Assembly (NCBI RefSeq): GCF_009734385.1
Contig: NZ_CP046452.1
Location: 1,116,001-1,180,000, forward strand
Origin: Corynebacterium kalinowskii
Lineage (GTDB): Bacteria; Actinomycetota; Actinomycetes; Mycobacteriales; Mycobacteriaceae
Reading direction: 5' to 3'
Length of the DNA stretch: 64,000 bases
Part shown: piece by piece, positions 17,225-25,902 of the stretch
How positions within the stretch are numbered: position 1 is the first letter of the stretch
How the letters are laid out: each line of letters starts with the position of its first letter
Made by a program: the position numbers and the translations under genes
Notes under the pieces: generated by a model
Told to the model about the DNA's origin: nothing
Databases searched by the model: none
What the model saw: the letters and a program-made list of their open reading frames with translations, nothing else

Positions 17225-17779
17225 GTGGTTAGTCGTAACGATGACATGGAAGAGCGCGCTGTCCAAGGCTCGCTGTTCGACGTGGGACCAGACCAAGAAG
17301 TCGGGTACCGCGTACCGATCGCATGCCAGGTAGCTGGCATCACCTACCGACAGCTTGACTACTGGGCGCGCACCAAGCTCGTCGTACCTTCCATCCGTTC
17401 CGCACACGGCTCCGGCTCCCAGCGTTTGTACTCGTTCCGGGACATTCTCGTGCTGAAGATCGTAAAGGGCCTCCTGGATACTGGCATCTCCCTGCAGAAC
17501 ATTCGACAGGCCGTCGATAAGCTCCGCGACCTGGGCGTTGATGACCTAGCCAATATCACGCTGGTTTCGGACGGCACCACCGTGTACGAGTGCCGCTCCA
17601 ACGAAGAAGTCATCGACCTTCTTGCTGGTGGTCAGGGCGTATTTGGTATCGCTGTACCAGGCATCATGAGGGAGCTCACCGGCACGATTTCCGCATTCCC
17701 TTCCGAGCGTATCGACGAAGCAAACGAAGTCGTGGCAGACGAGCTCGCTGCCCGTCGCCGTCGCCGCGTAGTCAGCTAG
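17225..17779 (+). CDS. mcdR: MerR-family transcriptional regulator, McdR type
   Basis: 184 residues from GTG with AGGGAG upstream. The MerR-type helix-turn-helix is clear (VGYRVPIACQVAGITYRQLDYWARTKLVVPS and RLYSFRDILVLKIVKGLLDTGISLQNIR). The family (mycobacterial Rv1830) controls cell-division genes. The C-terminal half ends in a basic RRRRR-type cluster and carries no obvious ligand-binding domain. A hairpin terminator follows, and the next gene faces it. Confidence 0.88.
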   Translation: MVSRNDDMEERAVQGSLFDVGPDQEVGYRVPIACQVAGITYRQLDYWARTKLVVPSIRSAHGSGSQRLYSFRDILVLKIVKGLLDTGISLQNIRQAVDKLRDLGVDDLANITLVSDGTTVYECRSNEEVIDLLAGGQGVFGIAVPGIMRELTGTISAFPSERIDEANEVVADELAARRRRRVVS

Positions 17780-17796
17780 CTTTAGCAACAACAAAG

Positions 17797-17847
17797 CCGC
17801 CTCCAGTCACTGCCGAATTCTCCCCGGCAAGTAGCTGGAGGCGGTTT
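17797..17847. terminator. Bidirectional hairpin terminator between mcdR and the VWA gene
   Basis: CCGCCTCCAG (17797-17806) pairs with CTGGAGGCGG (17835-17844), followed by TTT on the plus strand and preceded by AAA, which gives T-residues on the minus strand too. It sits exactly between two convergent genes and marks the point where the dominant coding strand changes. Confidence 0.8.
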
Positions 17848-17859
17848 GCGTTATCAGAC

Positions 17860-19275
17860 TTACAATCCCAACACGCGATCGAGGGCCGCTTCTCGTTCAG
17901 CGTCCGACGCTGGCGCAGTGGCAGAGCCGCCGTTTTCGGTAGCCCACTGGGCCAGCTCTTCATCCTGGGCGCCACCACCAATATGGATAATGTGCAGCTG
18001 CACGCGGTTAGGGTCGATATCCTTGAGTTTTTCGTTGAGCAAACCTTGAGAACCAGCATCTGAGGTGCCGGTAGTAACGAGCACTACCTTCACCGGTTTG
18101 TTGTTATCGGTTGCGACTCGCTGGGCGTAGGGCAGTGCTGCGACAACGGCTTCGTGCGTCTGCGGAGTGCCACCCGTACCAAACCTGGTAACGGCTGCAG
18201 CGGCGTTAGCGCCAGCGGAATTGTCATTCAGCGTGACGTTGTTGCGCCAGCCGTGGGTCGTTGTTGCGCTTTGCGGCGAAGAGTAGTTCCACAGGCCGAC
18301 CTTGTGGCCACCTTCGCCAATCTTCGTGGCGCGCGTGGCGAGGTTCTGAGAGACAGTGGCGAAGTTCAACCCCATCTTCTCGGAGGTATCCACAAGCAGG
18401 AGGGTGTCGCTCGGCGCTACGGGCTCTCCAAGCGCTGTCGATTGTTGGGAGGGCTCTGCCGGAAGTGGCGGGGCAGCCAGCGCAGACTGAATCGAAGTCA
18501 GCGCTGGTCCATCGACCTTAGTGACTTTCTCTTTGCCAAATTCAATGAAGCTCGCGGCCGCCCGCGACTGTTCTTCTGTCACAGAGTCCGAAGTGTTTAC
18601 CGCAAGCATGCGAGTAGGCAAGTGGAGGGCAGATGGCTGATCTGGGAAGATGAAGGTGTAGCCTGCTGGAACTTCGCTGCTCACCGTGACAAACGGCTTC
18701 TTTTCTTCGATAGCACGCTTTCTTTGGATGGTCATGGCGGGCTTGTCCTCCATGGACCCTGCTGCGATAGCAGAAGCAAGCGCTTGTTCATTTATAAAAA
18801 CTACATTCTTCAGCTCGGACCAGTTTCGAAACGAAGGATCGCCTGCTTGAGCATCAGGAACGGCAACTCCAATGTCCTTCAAGCCTACGATTGGCCATTC
18901 GGTTGTCGTTGCCGATTTGTTCATCCTGCTGAGTGTCATCGTAGTGTCGTGGTTATTGTGGGCGGTGTAGACCAGCGCGGCATTGTTGATAGTTGTGCCG
19001 GTGAAGCTCGTTACGCAGAAGTCTTGTATTACCGGGTTGGTATCCAGGTATTCTTCTTGGATTTTTGCCAAAGATGACGTGCTGCCCATGAGGTTATAGG
19101 GAATGGTGATCTCGCCAGCAGGGCAGCTTTTCTCATTGGCACGATTGGCAGCGTTTGTGTTGCGCAGTGACATCCAGCCGACACCGACGGCGATGAGGAG
19201 CAGCACAGCAATGATGGCGTAGATCAATTCCCGAGCCACACGAGTTTTGCTCTTCGGCGAACGATGGCGACCCAT
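17860..19275 (-). CDS. Membrane-anchored VWA-domain protein
   Basis: 471 residues. One transmembrane helix (about residues 18-36) after a basic start places the rest outside the cell. The N-terminal half has the look of a solute-binding-like module (IPYNLMGSTSSLAKIQEEYL). The C-terminal ~190 residues form a von Willebrand A domain (TLLLVDTSEKMGLNFATVSQNLA, VVLVTTGTSDAG). The metal site is altered: DTSEK replaces the usual DxSxS. Role unknown. It begins five bases after the upstream gene's stop and ends a four-gene minus-strand run. Confidence 0.78.
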   Translation of the reverse strand: MGRHRSPKSKTRVARELIYAIIAVLLLIAVGVGWMSLRNTNAANRANEKSCPAGEITIPYNLMGSTSSLAKIQEEYLDTNPVIQDFCVTSFTGTTINNAALVYTAHNNHDTTMTLSRMNKSATTTEWPIVGLKDIGVAVPDAQAGDPSFRNWSELKNVVFINEQALASAIAAGSMEDKPAMTIQRKRAIEEKKPFVTVSSEVPAGYTFIFPDQPSALHLPTRMLAVNTSDSVTEEQSRAAASFIEFGKEKVTKVDGPALTSIQSALAAPPLPAEPSQQSTALGEPVAPSDTLLLVDTSEKMGLNFATVSQNLATRATKIGEGGHKVGLWNYSSPQSATTTHGWRNNVTLNDNSAGANAAAAVTRFGTGGTPQTHEAVVAALPYAQRVATDNNKPVKVVLVTTGTSDAGSQGLLNEKLKDIDPNRVQLHIIHIGGGAQDEELAQWATENGGSATAPASDAEREAALDRVLGL

Positions 19276-19280
19276 GCTAG

Positions 19281-20165
19281 TTAACTCCCAAACTCGTTCC
19301 TATATTGTTCTAACGTTTCAATTAGATACTGCCTCAAGACTGTCCCTCGCTCGGCGAAGGCGCGCTGTCTGGTGACGTATTCTGCTTTCCCTTCAGCGGT
19401 TTCGATGGGAACGACACCGAATCCGAGGCTGCGACAATCATAGGCCGAAGCTTCCATGTCTAGTTGGCGAATCTCCCTAGCAAGCTCAAATGTGTCCAGC
19501 CACATCGCGCCCGGAATGATAGGCCCCAGCTTATGAGCCCATTTGTATAAGTCCATACCCGCGTGCAGGCACCCCCGTTGATCACACTCAAACTGGTCCT
19601 CACGCGCGAGAACCTTGAAATTCAGTGGACGTGCAGGCTCGGTAAAGAATCGAAAAGCATCGTAGTGAGTACACCTAATGGCGTGGCTGTCCACCACCGC
19701 CGCGGTGCCTTCCACCCCTAGCCGCAACGGCAAGGAATGGCGGGGCTGCTCCGTGCGATACACCATTGCCCACTCGTGCAATCCGAAGCAATCAAAATGC
19801 GCGGGGTTTGTTTGTGTCCGGGTGAGCAGTTCCAGAATGTACTCGTACGACTGGCCGCGCCGCGCCATGAGCCCTGGGCCGTCGAGGGTCACCGCAGGTC
19901 CGGATGGGGTCGTCACCTGGATGTAGTCCCGCCACTGCAAGTGTGGCGGGGTATGGCCGTCGAGAAGCAGGGCACGACCGTAACCAGGGTGCCACCGCGC
20001 GAGGATCGCGGGCTTGATGGGGTAGTAGTTGAACAGAAAGTCCCAGACCGGATGGGTCTCGCCCGCTTTGCGACGCCGCAGGTGCTCACGCGTGAGCTCG
20101 TGTGCTCGCTCCTCGTGAGCTTCCTGCAAGGACAGCCACTGGTCAGGGGTGAGAACTTCAGTCAT
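19281..20165 (-). CDS. Conserved actinobacterial protein, often labelled 3-methyladenine DNA glycosylase
   Basis: 294 residues. The N-terminus (HPVWDFLFNYYPIKPAILARWHPG) is typical of a family found across actinobacteria and often annotated as 3-methyladenine DNA glycosylase. I see no helix-hairpin-helix or AAG/TagA motif to justify that name. Conserved-looking Cys and His residues cluster in FDCFGLHEWAMVY, IRCTHYDAFRFF and CDQRGCLHAGMDLYKWAH, which suggests a metal or catalytic centre. Its start overlaps the end of the upstream CNNM gene by eight bases. Confidence 0.7.
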   Translation of the reverse strand: MTEVLTPDQWLSLQEAHEERAHELTREHLRRRKAGETHPVWDFLFNYYPIKPAILARWHPGYGRALLLDGHTPPHLQWRDYIQVTTPSGPAVTLDGPGLMARRGQSYEYILELLTRTQTNPAHFDCFGLHEWAMVYRTEQPRHSLPLRLGVEGTAAVVDSHAIRCTHYDAFRFFTEPARPLNFKVLAREDQFECDQRGCLHAGMDLYKWAHKLGPIIPGAMWLDTFELAREIRQLDMEASAYDCRSLGFGVVPIETAEGKAEYVTRQRAFAERGTVLRQYLIETLEQYRNEFGS

Positions 20166-21216
20166 TCAGGTGGGTCCAGTCCCTAACCGTACCTACGTAC
20201 TCCTCGATGAGGTCCTCCAGGGTAATCAGGCCAATGAGCTGGCCTTTATCCCGAACCTGCGCCATGTGGGCCCGGCGCTTGCGCATGATGGTCATGGCTT
20301 GGTCGAGCGTCGCGTCGGCTTCCAAGGTGGTAAGCGGGCGGAGACTAGAGCGGGGCAGAATTGTCTCGCGCTCGCCATCGGTATCGCCGAGGCGATCCAG
20401 GACATCCTTGATGTGGATGTAGCCCACGGGGTTGCCGCCCTTTGCCAGGACTGGGAAGCGAGAGAATCCGGTGGTGGTGACGGCGTCCATGAGGGCACCA
20501 AGCGACGGGCCGGACGCGCCGAAGTTGAGGCAGCGGGCCGTGTCCATCGGGATGATCACCTCTTGAATGCTGCGGGCATCGGAGCGCAGCGCCTTGGCCA
20601 GACGGGCAGACTCTTCCGCATCGAGCAAGCCCTCAGAGCGGGACTCCCGAATCATCGATGCCAACTCCTGCTGGTTCACTGTGGAATCGAGCTCATCGCG
20701 CTGTTCGATGCCGAACATACGCAAGGTGATCCGCGCCATGTGATTCATCGCGAGCAAGAGCGGGCGGGTGATCTTCACAAACATCATGTGCGGCGGAACC
20801 AGGAGCATGGCTACCGATTCCGGGCCAGCGATGGCGATGTTCTTCGGAACCATCTCACCGAACAGGATGTGCAGGATGGTGACGATTGCCAGGGAGATGG
20901 CGAAGGAAACTGGGTGGAGTAGTCCGTCGGGAAGCCCCGCTGCATGGAATGGGACTTCGATCAGGTGCGCGATGGCAGGCTCGCCGACCTTGCCCAGGAT
21001 CAAGGAGGCGACCGTGATGCCGAACTGGGCGCCTGCCAGCATCATGGACAGATCCTCTGAGGCAGCGAGCACCTGGCGCGCGCGGGTCTTGCCCTGAGCA
21101 ATCAGGGCTTCCAATCGGTCGCGGCGGGAGGTGATCAGGGAAAACTCGGCACCGACGAAGAAAGCATTGAGGGCCAGGAGGCCGACGGTGAGGGCTAATG
21201 CGGATCCGAGACTCAT
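20158..21216 (-). CDS. CNNM/CBS-domain membrane protein (hemolysin family), short form
   Basis: 352 residues. An N-terminal CNNM (DUF21) transmembrane domain (three to four helices, residues 1-195) is followed by a pair of CBS domains (DTARCLNFGASGPSLGALMDAV; RPLTTLEADATLDQAMTIM). Related proteins are implicated in Mg2+/Co2+ export and are historically called hemolysins. It lacks the C-terminal CorC/HlyC domain present in its upstream partner. AGGAG lies eight bases before the ATG. The start overlaps the end of that partner by four bases. Confidence 0.9.
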   Translation of the reverse strand: MSLGSALALTVGLLALNAFFVGAEFSLITSRRDRLEALIAQGKTRARQVLAASEDLSMMLAGAQFGITVASLILGKVGEPAIAHLIEVPFHAAGLPDGLLHPVSFAISLAIVTILHILFGEMVPKNIAIAGPESVAMLLVPPHMMFVKITRPLLLAMNHMARITLRMFGIEQRDELDSTVNQQELASMIRESRSEGLLDAEESARLAKALRSDARSIQEVIIPMDTARCLNFGASGPSLGALMDAVTTTGFSRFPVLAKGGNPVGYIHIKDVLDRLGDTDGERETILPRSSLRPLTTLEADATLDQAMTIMRKRRAHMAQVRDKGQLIGLITLEDLIEEYVGTVRDWTHLND

Positions 21217-22595
21217 CGCTGCATCTCCTCGGCGCGTTCGTTGGACACTGGCTGCAACGTCACTCGATCAACACGACGTCCGTCCATCGCGGTGACCAGG
21301 GCCGTCCAGCGGCCACGGATGCCGGATTCAAACTCGTTGAAGGCGTCGTTTTCGGCGTCTGGCAGAACCATCAGGTCGCCTTCTTCAGGGATGCGCCCCA
21401 GCACGGCCATGATGAGACCGCCCAGGGTTTCGTAGGATCCCTCTGGTGGGTAGTAGCCGATGGTCTCGGGCAGGTCGTCGACGCGGGCCAATCCGGCCAC
21501 CGTCCAGGCGGCACCGTCGCGAATGAAGTCGCGCTCGGCATCAGCATCGTCGTACTCGTCGTAGACCTCGCCGAGGATTTCCTCCACAACGTCTTCAATG
21601 GTGACGAGGCCGGCGGTGCCGCCGTACTCATCGGCGACGAGGACAACTTGGGAGCCTGCGGAGCGCACGGCCTCGAGCACCGAGTCACCGTCGAGGCTCG
21701 CCGGGATCACCGGAATGGGGCGAGCAATGGAACGCAAGGACACGATGGATCGCCTATCTGCGGGAACAGCGAAGGCGTTCTTGACGTGGACCACCCCAAT
21801 GGTGTTGTCGAGGTCGCCATCGACGATCGGGAAGCGTGAGTGGCCACTTTCCCGGGCCAACTCGAGTAGATCTGCGGCAGTATCATCCACGCTGAGCGCC
21901 TCGATGGTCGAGCGTGGCGTCATGAAATCTTCCGCGCTTGACTCTCCGAATTCCAGCGAGTTATTCACCAACCGTGCCTTTGCCTGGTCGAATTCGCCGT
22001 GTTCAGCTGAGGTGCGCACCAGCGACTGCAACTCTTCGGCAGAACGCGCAGAAGCAAGCTCGTCTGCAGGTTCAATGCCAAACTTCCGCAGCACAGCGTT
22101 GGCCGAGGAATTCAGCCCGATGATGAACCACTTGAAGATCATGTTGAAAATGTGCACCGGACGAGTAGCGAAACGTGCCGCTGCAAGCGGGCGAGTGATG
22201 GCGTAGTTCTTCGGTACCAACTCGCCATAAACCATGGACAGCAGCGTTGCCACCAGCATGGCCAGTATCACTGCGGTGGCCGTGGATGCAGATTCACTCA
22301 AACCCACCAGCTTGAGCACTGGGGTGAAGTAACCCGACAGGATTGGCTCTGCCAGAAAACCTGTGGCCAGCGTGGTGATAGTAATGCCGAGCTGCGCGCC
22401 GGACAACACAAAGGACAGGTTGTTGTGATCGCGTTGGACGGACTTTGCTAGTCCGTCCCCCTTCGTACGTACGTGCTCTTCGACGGTAGAGCGCTCCAGG
22501 CCGCTGAGCGCAAACTCAATTGCCACAAAGAGACCCGTAGTGGCGGTAAGGGCGATAAAGCCAAGCAGTGACGCGATGCTTAAGAATATGTCCAT
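21213..22595 (-). CDS. CNNM/CBS/CorC-domain membrane protein (hemolysin family)
   Basis: 460 residues: an N-terminal CNNM transmembrane domain (to ~residue 200), two CBS repeats (DFMTPRSTIEALSVDD; RPIPVIPASLDGDSVLEAV), and a C-terminal CorC/HlyC domain (RDGAAWTVAGLARVDDLPE, GYETLGGLIMAVLGRIPEEGD with S for G). Such proteins are linked to divalent-cation efflux. It is the first gene of an overlapping pair; two adjacent paralogues are usual in actinobacteria and may form a heteromer. Confidence 0.92.
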   Translation of the reverse strand: MDIFLSIASLLGFIALTATTGLFVAIEFALSGLERSTVEEHVRTKGDGLAKSVQRDHNNLSFVLSGAQLGITITTLATGFLAEPILSGYFTPVLKLVGLSESASTATAVILAMLVATLLSMVYGELVPKNYAITRPLAAARFATRPVHIFNMIFKWFIIGLNSSANAVLRKFGIEPADELASARSAEELQSLVRTSAEHGEFDQAKARLVNNSLEFGESSAEDFMTPRSTIEALSVDDTAADLLELARESGHSRFPIVDGDLDNTIGVVHVKNAFAVPADRRSIVSLRSIARPIPVIPASLDGDSVLEAVRSAGSQVVLVADEYGGTAGLVTIEDVVEEILGEVYDEYDDADAERDFIRDGAAWTVAGLARVDDLPETIGYYPPEGSYETLGGLIMAVLGRIPEEGDLMVLPDAENDAFNEFESGIRGRWTALVTAMDGRRVDRVTLQPVSNERAEEMQR

Positions 22596-22610
22596 GAGGC
22601 GGTAGTTAGA

Positions 22611-23918
22611 TTAGCTCTGTTTTCTTCGTCGAGGTTGGTTGCGGCTACCACGAGGCGTGGCAACCGGTTGCGCCTTCTGGGATTTCCTTGGCTGACGCCC
22701 GCCAGATTTCGCAACAGCGGGCTGTTGTTGGCCAGGCAGCGGCAAGGCTTTGCCATTAGGGGTACGTGCGCCGGTGATGCGGGTCAGCTCGCCAGGTCGG
22801 GCAATGACATCGATCTCTGGAGCATCGACACCAGCCTTGTGGCACAGTTTGTCCACTTCATCGCGCTGTTCCTGCATGACCAACGTGACTACGGCGCCGG
22901 AAGTTCCCGCGCGAGCCGTGCGTCCGGATCGGTGCAGGTACGCCTTGTGTTCCGCAGGCGGATCGATGTGAACCACCAGAGAAACGCCGGAGATATCGAT
23001 ACCGCGAGCCGCGATATCTGTAGCAACAAGTACCGGAACCTCGCCCGAGGTAAACCCATCAATCGCCGCCGTGCGCGTGTTTTGGCCCTTGTCGCCGTGA
23101 ATACCGAGCGCATTGATACCGACCCGGCGCAGCTTCTTCACCTGACGATCCACGCCGTGCTTCGTACGCATGAACATGATGGTTTTACCCTCACGAGCAG
23201 CGATCCGTGCCACGACATCGGCGCGTTGGTCCCGGTTACCGCACATCAGGCGGAAATGCGTCATCGTGTCGACCGATGCCTCGACGGGCGCGGTGGAGTG
23301 CGTCACCGGGTTGTGCATGTAGCGTTGCACGAGCTTATCGACGTCCCCGTCCAGCGTTGCGGAGAACAGCAGCCGCTGCCCATTCGCCGGAGTCAGGTCG
23401 AGCAGTTTGCGTACCTGCGGTAGGAAGCCCATATCAGCCATGTGGTCAGCCTCATCAAGTGCGGTGATTTCCACGGCATCGAGGAAGAGCTTCTTCTGGT
23501 TCACCAGGTCCTGGGCCCGGCCCGGGGTGGCGACCAGAATGTCGACCGGTCGGCTGAGCGCCTGAATGTGTCGGCTGATGGCCACGCCGCCTACGACATC
23601 AAGGATGCGCAGGCCTGCAGCGGTGCAGAGCGGCTCAAGGCGTTGTTTGATCTGCGTCGCTAGCTCGCGGGTGGGTGCGAGCACGAGGCCACGGGGGCGC
23701 TGCGCCTTCGACGCGCCGGAGTTCGACAGCCGGTCGATCATCGGCAACCCGAAGGTGAAGGTCTTGCCTGAGCCAGTTGGCCCGCGTCCTAGGACATCAC
23801 GTCCTGCCAATGCGTCGGGGATGGCCGCCGCTTGGATAGGGAAGGGTTCGATGATGCCCTGGCGTTTGAGTTCGTGGACGACGGGAACCGGTAGGCCCAG
23901 GTCAGAAAAGGTAGTCAA
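22611..23918 (-). CDS. DEAD-box RNA helicase
   Basis: 435 residues. Motifs in order: Q-motif region with FPIQAAAIP, motif I GPTGSGKT (46-53), Ib-type TPGRAQDL, motif II DEAD in ALDEADHMADMGF, motif III FSATLDGD, motif V VATDIAARGIDI and motif VI HRSGRTARAG. The C-terminus is a basic, Gln/Arg/Lys-rich tail typical of RhlE/DeaD-like enzymes that remodel structured RNA. The start is a TTG six bases after gnd, with GAGG inside the end of gnd, so it should be expressed with gnd. Confidence 0.93.
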   Translation of the reverse strand: MTTFSDLGLPVPVVHELKRQGIIEPFPIQAAAIPDALAGRDVLGRGPTGSGKTFTFGLPMIDRLSNSGASKAQRPRGLVLAPTRELATQIKQRLEPLCTAAGLRILDVVGGVAISRHIQALSRPVDILVATPGRAQDLVNQKKLFLDAVEITALDEADHMADMGFLPQVRKLLDLTPANGQRLLFSATLDGDVDKLVQRYMHNPVTHSTAPVEASVDTMTHFRLMCGNRDQRADVVARIAAREGKTIMFMRTKHGVDRQVKKLRRVGINALGIHGDKGQNTRTAAIDGFTSGEVPVLVATDIAARGIDISGVSLVVHIDPPAEHKAYLHRSGRTARAGTSGAVVTLVMQEQRDEVDKLCHKAGVDAPEIDVIARPGELTRITGARTPNGKALPLPGQQQPAVAKSGGRQPRKSQKAQPVATPRGSRNQPRRRKQS

Positions 23919-23924
23919 GTAAGT

Positions 23925-25388
23925 TTAAGCCTCAATTTCGGTGCGGTCGGCGCTCCACTGAGTGTGGAACTTGCCCGGCTTGTCGGTGCGCTCGTAAGTG
24001 TGAGCGCCGAAGAAGTCACGCTGGCCCTGGATCAGGGCAGCTGGCAAGCGCTCGGCACGCAAGGAATCATAGTAGGACAAGGAAGACGCGAAGACGGGGA
24101 TTGGCAGGCCAAGTTGGGTGGCGAGTACCACGACGCGACGCCAGGAGTCCATCAAACCTTCGATTTCTTCCTTGAAGTAAGGATCCAGCAACAGGGATTC
24201 GACCTCAGGGTTCGTGTCGTAGGCATCCTTGATGCGGTTGAGGAACTTCGCGCGGATGATGCAACCGCCACGCCAGATGGTGGCCAGGTCGCGTGGGTCA
24301 ACGTCCCACTCGTGCTCCTCAGAGCCTGCCTTGATTTCATCGAAGCCCTGCGCGTAAGCGACCAGCTTGGACGCGTAGAGGGCGCGACGTACGTCTTCGA
24401 CGAACTGGGTCTTATCAACGCCCTGCGCCTCGAGTGTGGTCACTTCACCGGAAGGCAGGTTGCCAATGGTGGCAGCGCGCTGGGTGCGAGCGCCGGACAG
24501 TGCGCGAGCGAACACGGCCTCGCCGATACCGGTGGTGGCGATGCCAAGGTCCAAAGCGGCCTTGACGGTCCAGCGACCGGTGCCCTTCTGTCCTGCTGCG
24601 TCGACGATGACGTCGATAAGCGGCTTGCCTGTTTCGGCATCAACCTGGGACAGCACCTCGGAAGTGATTTCGACCAGGTAGGAGTCCAGATCGCCGGTGT
24701 TCCATTCCTTGAACACGTCAGCGATTTCAGCTGGCTCCATGCCCGCTGCGTAGCGGAGGAGGTGGTAGGCCTCGCCGATGACCTGCATATCGGCATACTC
24801 AATGCCGTTGTGAACCATCTTCACAAAGTGACCAGCGCCGTCTGGGCCGATGTGGGTGCAGCACGGGGTGCCGTCGACCACAGCAGAAATCGACTCCAGC
24901 AGTGGGCCGAGGGATTCGTAAGACTCTTTGGTGCCACCAGGCATGATGGCCGGGCCGTTGAGAGCGCCTTCCTCGCCACCGGAGATGCCAGCGCCGACGA
25001 AGTGCAAGCCCTTTGCGGAAATCTCGCGCTCACGGCGAACCGTGTCGGTGTACAGGGCGTTGCCACCATCGATGATGATGTCGCCTTCCTCCATGGCCGC
25101 GGCGAGCTGGTTGATCACGGCATCGGTGGCAGGACCCGCCTGCACCATGATGATGGCGCGACGTGGGCGCTCCAGGCTAGCCACGAACTCCTCGATCGAC
25201 TTGCTCGGGATGAAGTTACCGTCGGCGCCGTGCTCGTGCATGAGAACAGCAGTTTTTTCATAGGTGCGGTTGTACAGGGCCACGGTGTGGCCGCGGGATG
25301 CAAAGTTACGTGCCAGGTTCGAGCCCATGACGGCCAAACCAACGACTCCGATGTGGGCAAGGCCAGTATTCGCAGTGTTCTCAGTCAT
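23925..25388 (-). CDS. gnd: 6-phosphogluconate dehydrogenase, decarboxylating
   Basis: 487 residues, the long form of the enzyme that oxidises 6-phosphogluconate to ribulose 5-phosphate with NADP+ in the pentose phosphate pathway. Visible: the Rossmann motif GVVGLAVMGSNLARN with NRT after the second strand (NADP type), VGAGISGGEEGALNGP, the catalytic lysine in HFVKMVHNGIEYADMQ, and the C-terminal ALIQGQRDFFGAHTYERTD with substrate-contacting His and Arg. A 490-codon open frame on the opposite strand is a shadow. Confidence 0.98.
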   Translation of the reverse strand: MTENTANTGLAHIGVVGLAVMGSNLARNFASRGHTVALYNRTYEKTAVLMHEHGADGNFIPSKSIEEFVASLERPRRAIIMVQAGPATDAVINQLAAAMEEGDIIIDGGNALYTDTVRREREISAKGLHFVGAGISGGEEGALNGPAIMPGGTKESYESLGPLLESISAVVDGTPCCTHIGPDGAGHFVKMVHNGIEYADMQVIGEAYHLLRYAAGMEPAEIADVFKEWNTGDLDSYLVEITSEVLSQVDAETGKPLIDVIVDAAGQKGTGRWTVKAALDLGIATTGIGEAVFARALSGARTQRAATIGNLPSGEVTTLEAQGVDKTQFVEDVRRALYASKLVAYAQGFDEIKAGSEEHEWDVDPRDLATIWRGGCIIRAKFLNRIKDAYDTNPEVESLLLDPYFKEEIEGLMDSWRRVVVLATQLGLPIPVFASSLSYYDSLRAERLPAALIQGQRDFFGAHTYERTDKPGKFHTQWSADRTEIEA

Positions 25389-25450
25389 GGTCTATATGCT
25401 ACCTGCTTCACGCCGTGCAACCAGACTCGAGCAGTCTAAGATCAAGCACT

Positions 25451-25891
25451 ATGGACATCGTTGCCTTGTTTGCTGCCGCCAAAGACCGGCCACTTCGCGA
25501 TACTGAGCTTGCCGAGCTCAACGCCGCTGACCGCGGATTTTCGCAGCACATCGGTATCAGATTCACCCACGTCAGCGCAGAGCGGGTAGCGGCCGAAATT
25601 CCCGTCACTCAGGAACTGCTGCAGGTCGCTGGGATTGTCAACGGTGGCGTGTACTGCAGCATCGCAGAAACCTTGGGCTCAATCGCAGGATTCTGCGCCG
25701 CCGGAGGCGCCCCTGTCGTGGGTCTGAACAACAACACGAATTTCCTGGCTGCCTGTTCGTCTGGTGTGATTGACGCCGAGGCTACGACGATCCATGCTGG
25801 TCGCACCACGCAGGCATTTGAAGTGCGCTGCACCCATCGGGGCAAGCTGCTTGCCGTCACCACTCTTCGAACGATGGTGCTGTCCGCGTAA
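25451..25891 (+). CDS. Hotdog-fold thioesterase, PaaI type
   Basis: 146 residues. The hotdog domain spans ~40-145, with VAGIVNGGVYCSIAETLGSIAG matching the helix and active-site turn of PaaI/YbgC-like acyl-CoA thioesterases. The second motif, VEAT/IHAGRTTQAFEVRCTHRGKLLAV, closes the sheet. Substrate unknown; in this genus a neighbouring member with this position is an uncharacterised thioesterase. Divergent from gnd, with 62 bases between the starts. I chose the ATG at 25451 (MDIVALFAAAK) over an upstream GTG. Confidence 0.85.
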   Translation: MDIVALFAAAKDRPLRDTELAELNAADRGFSQHIGIRFTHVSAERVAAEIPVTQELLQVAGIVNGGVYCSIAETLGSIAGFCAAGGAPVVGLNNNTNFLAACSSGVIDAEATTIHAGRTTQAFEVRCTHRGKLLAVTTLRTMVLSA

Positions 25892-25902
25892 ACTTGTCAG
25901 CT

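Noticed and set aside
23964..25439. Open frame of about 490 codons antisense to gnd
   Set aside because: Composition is that of a reverse-strand shadow; gnd is unambiguous.
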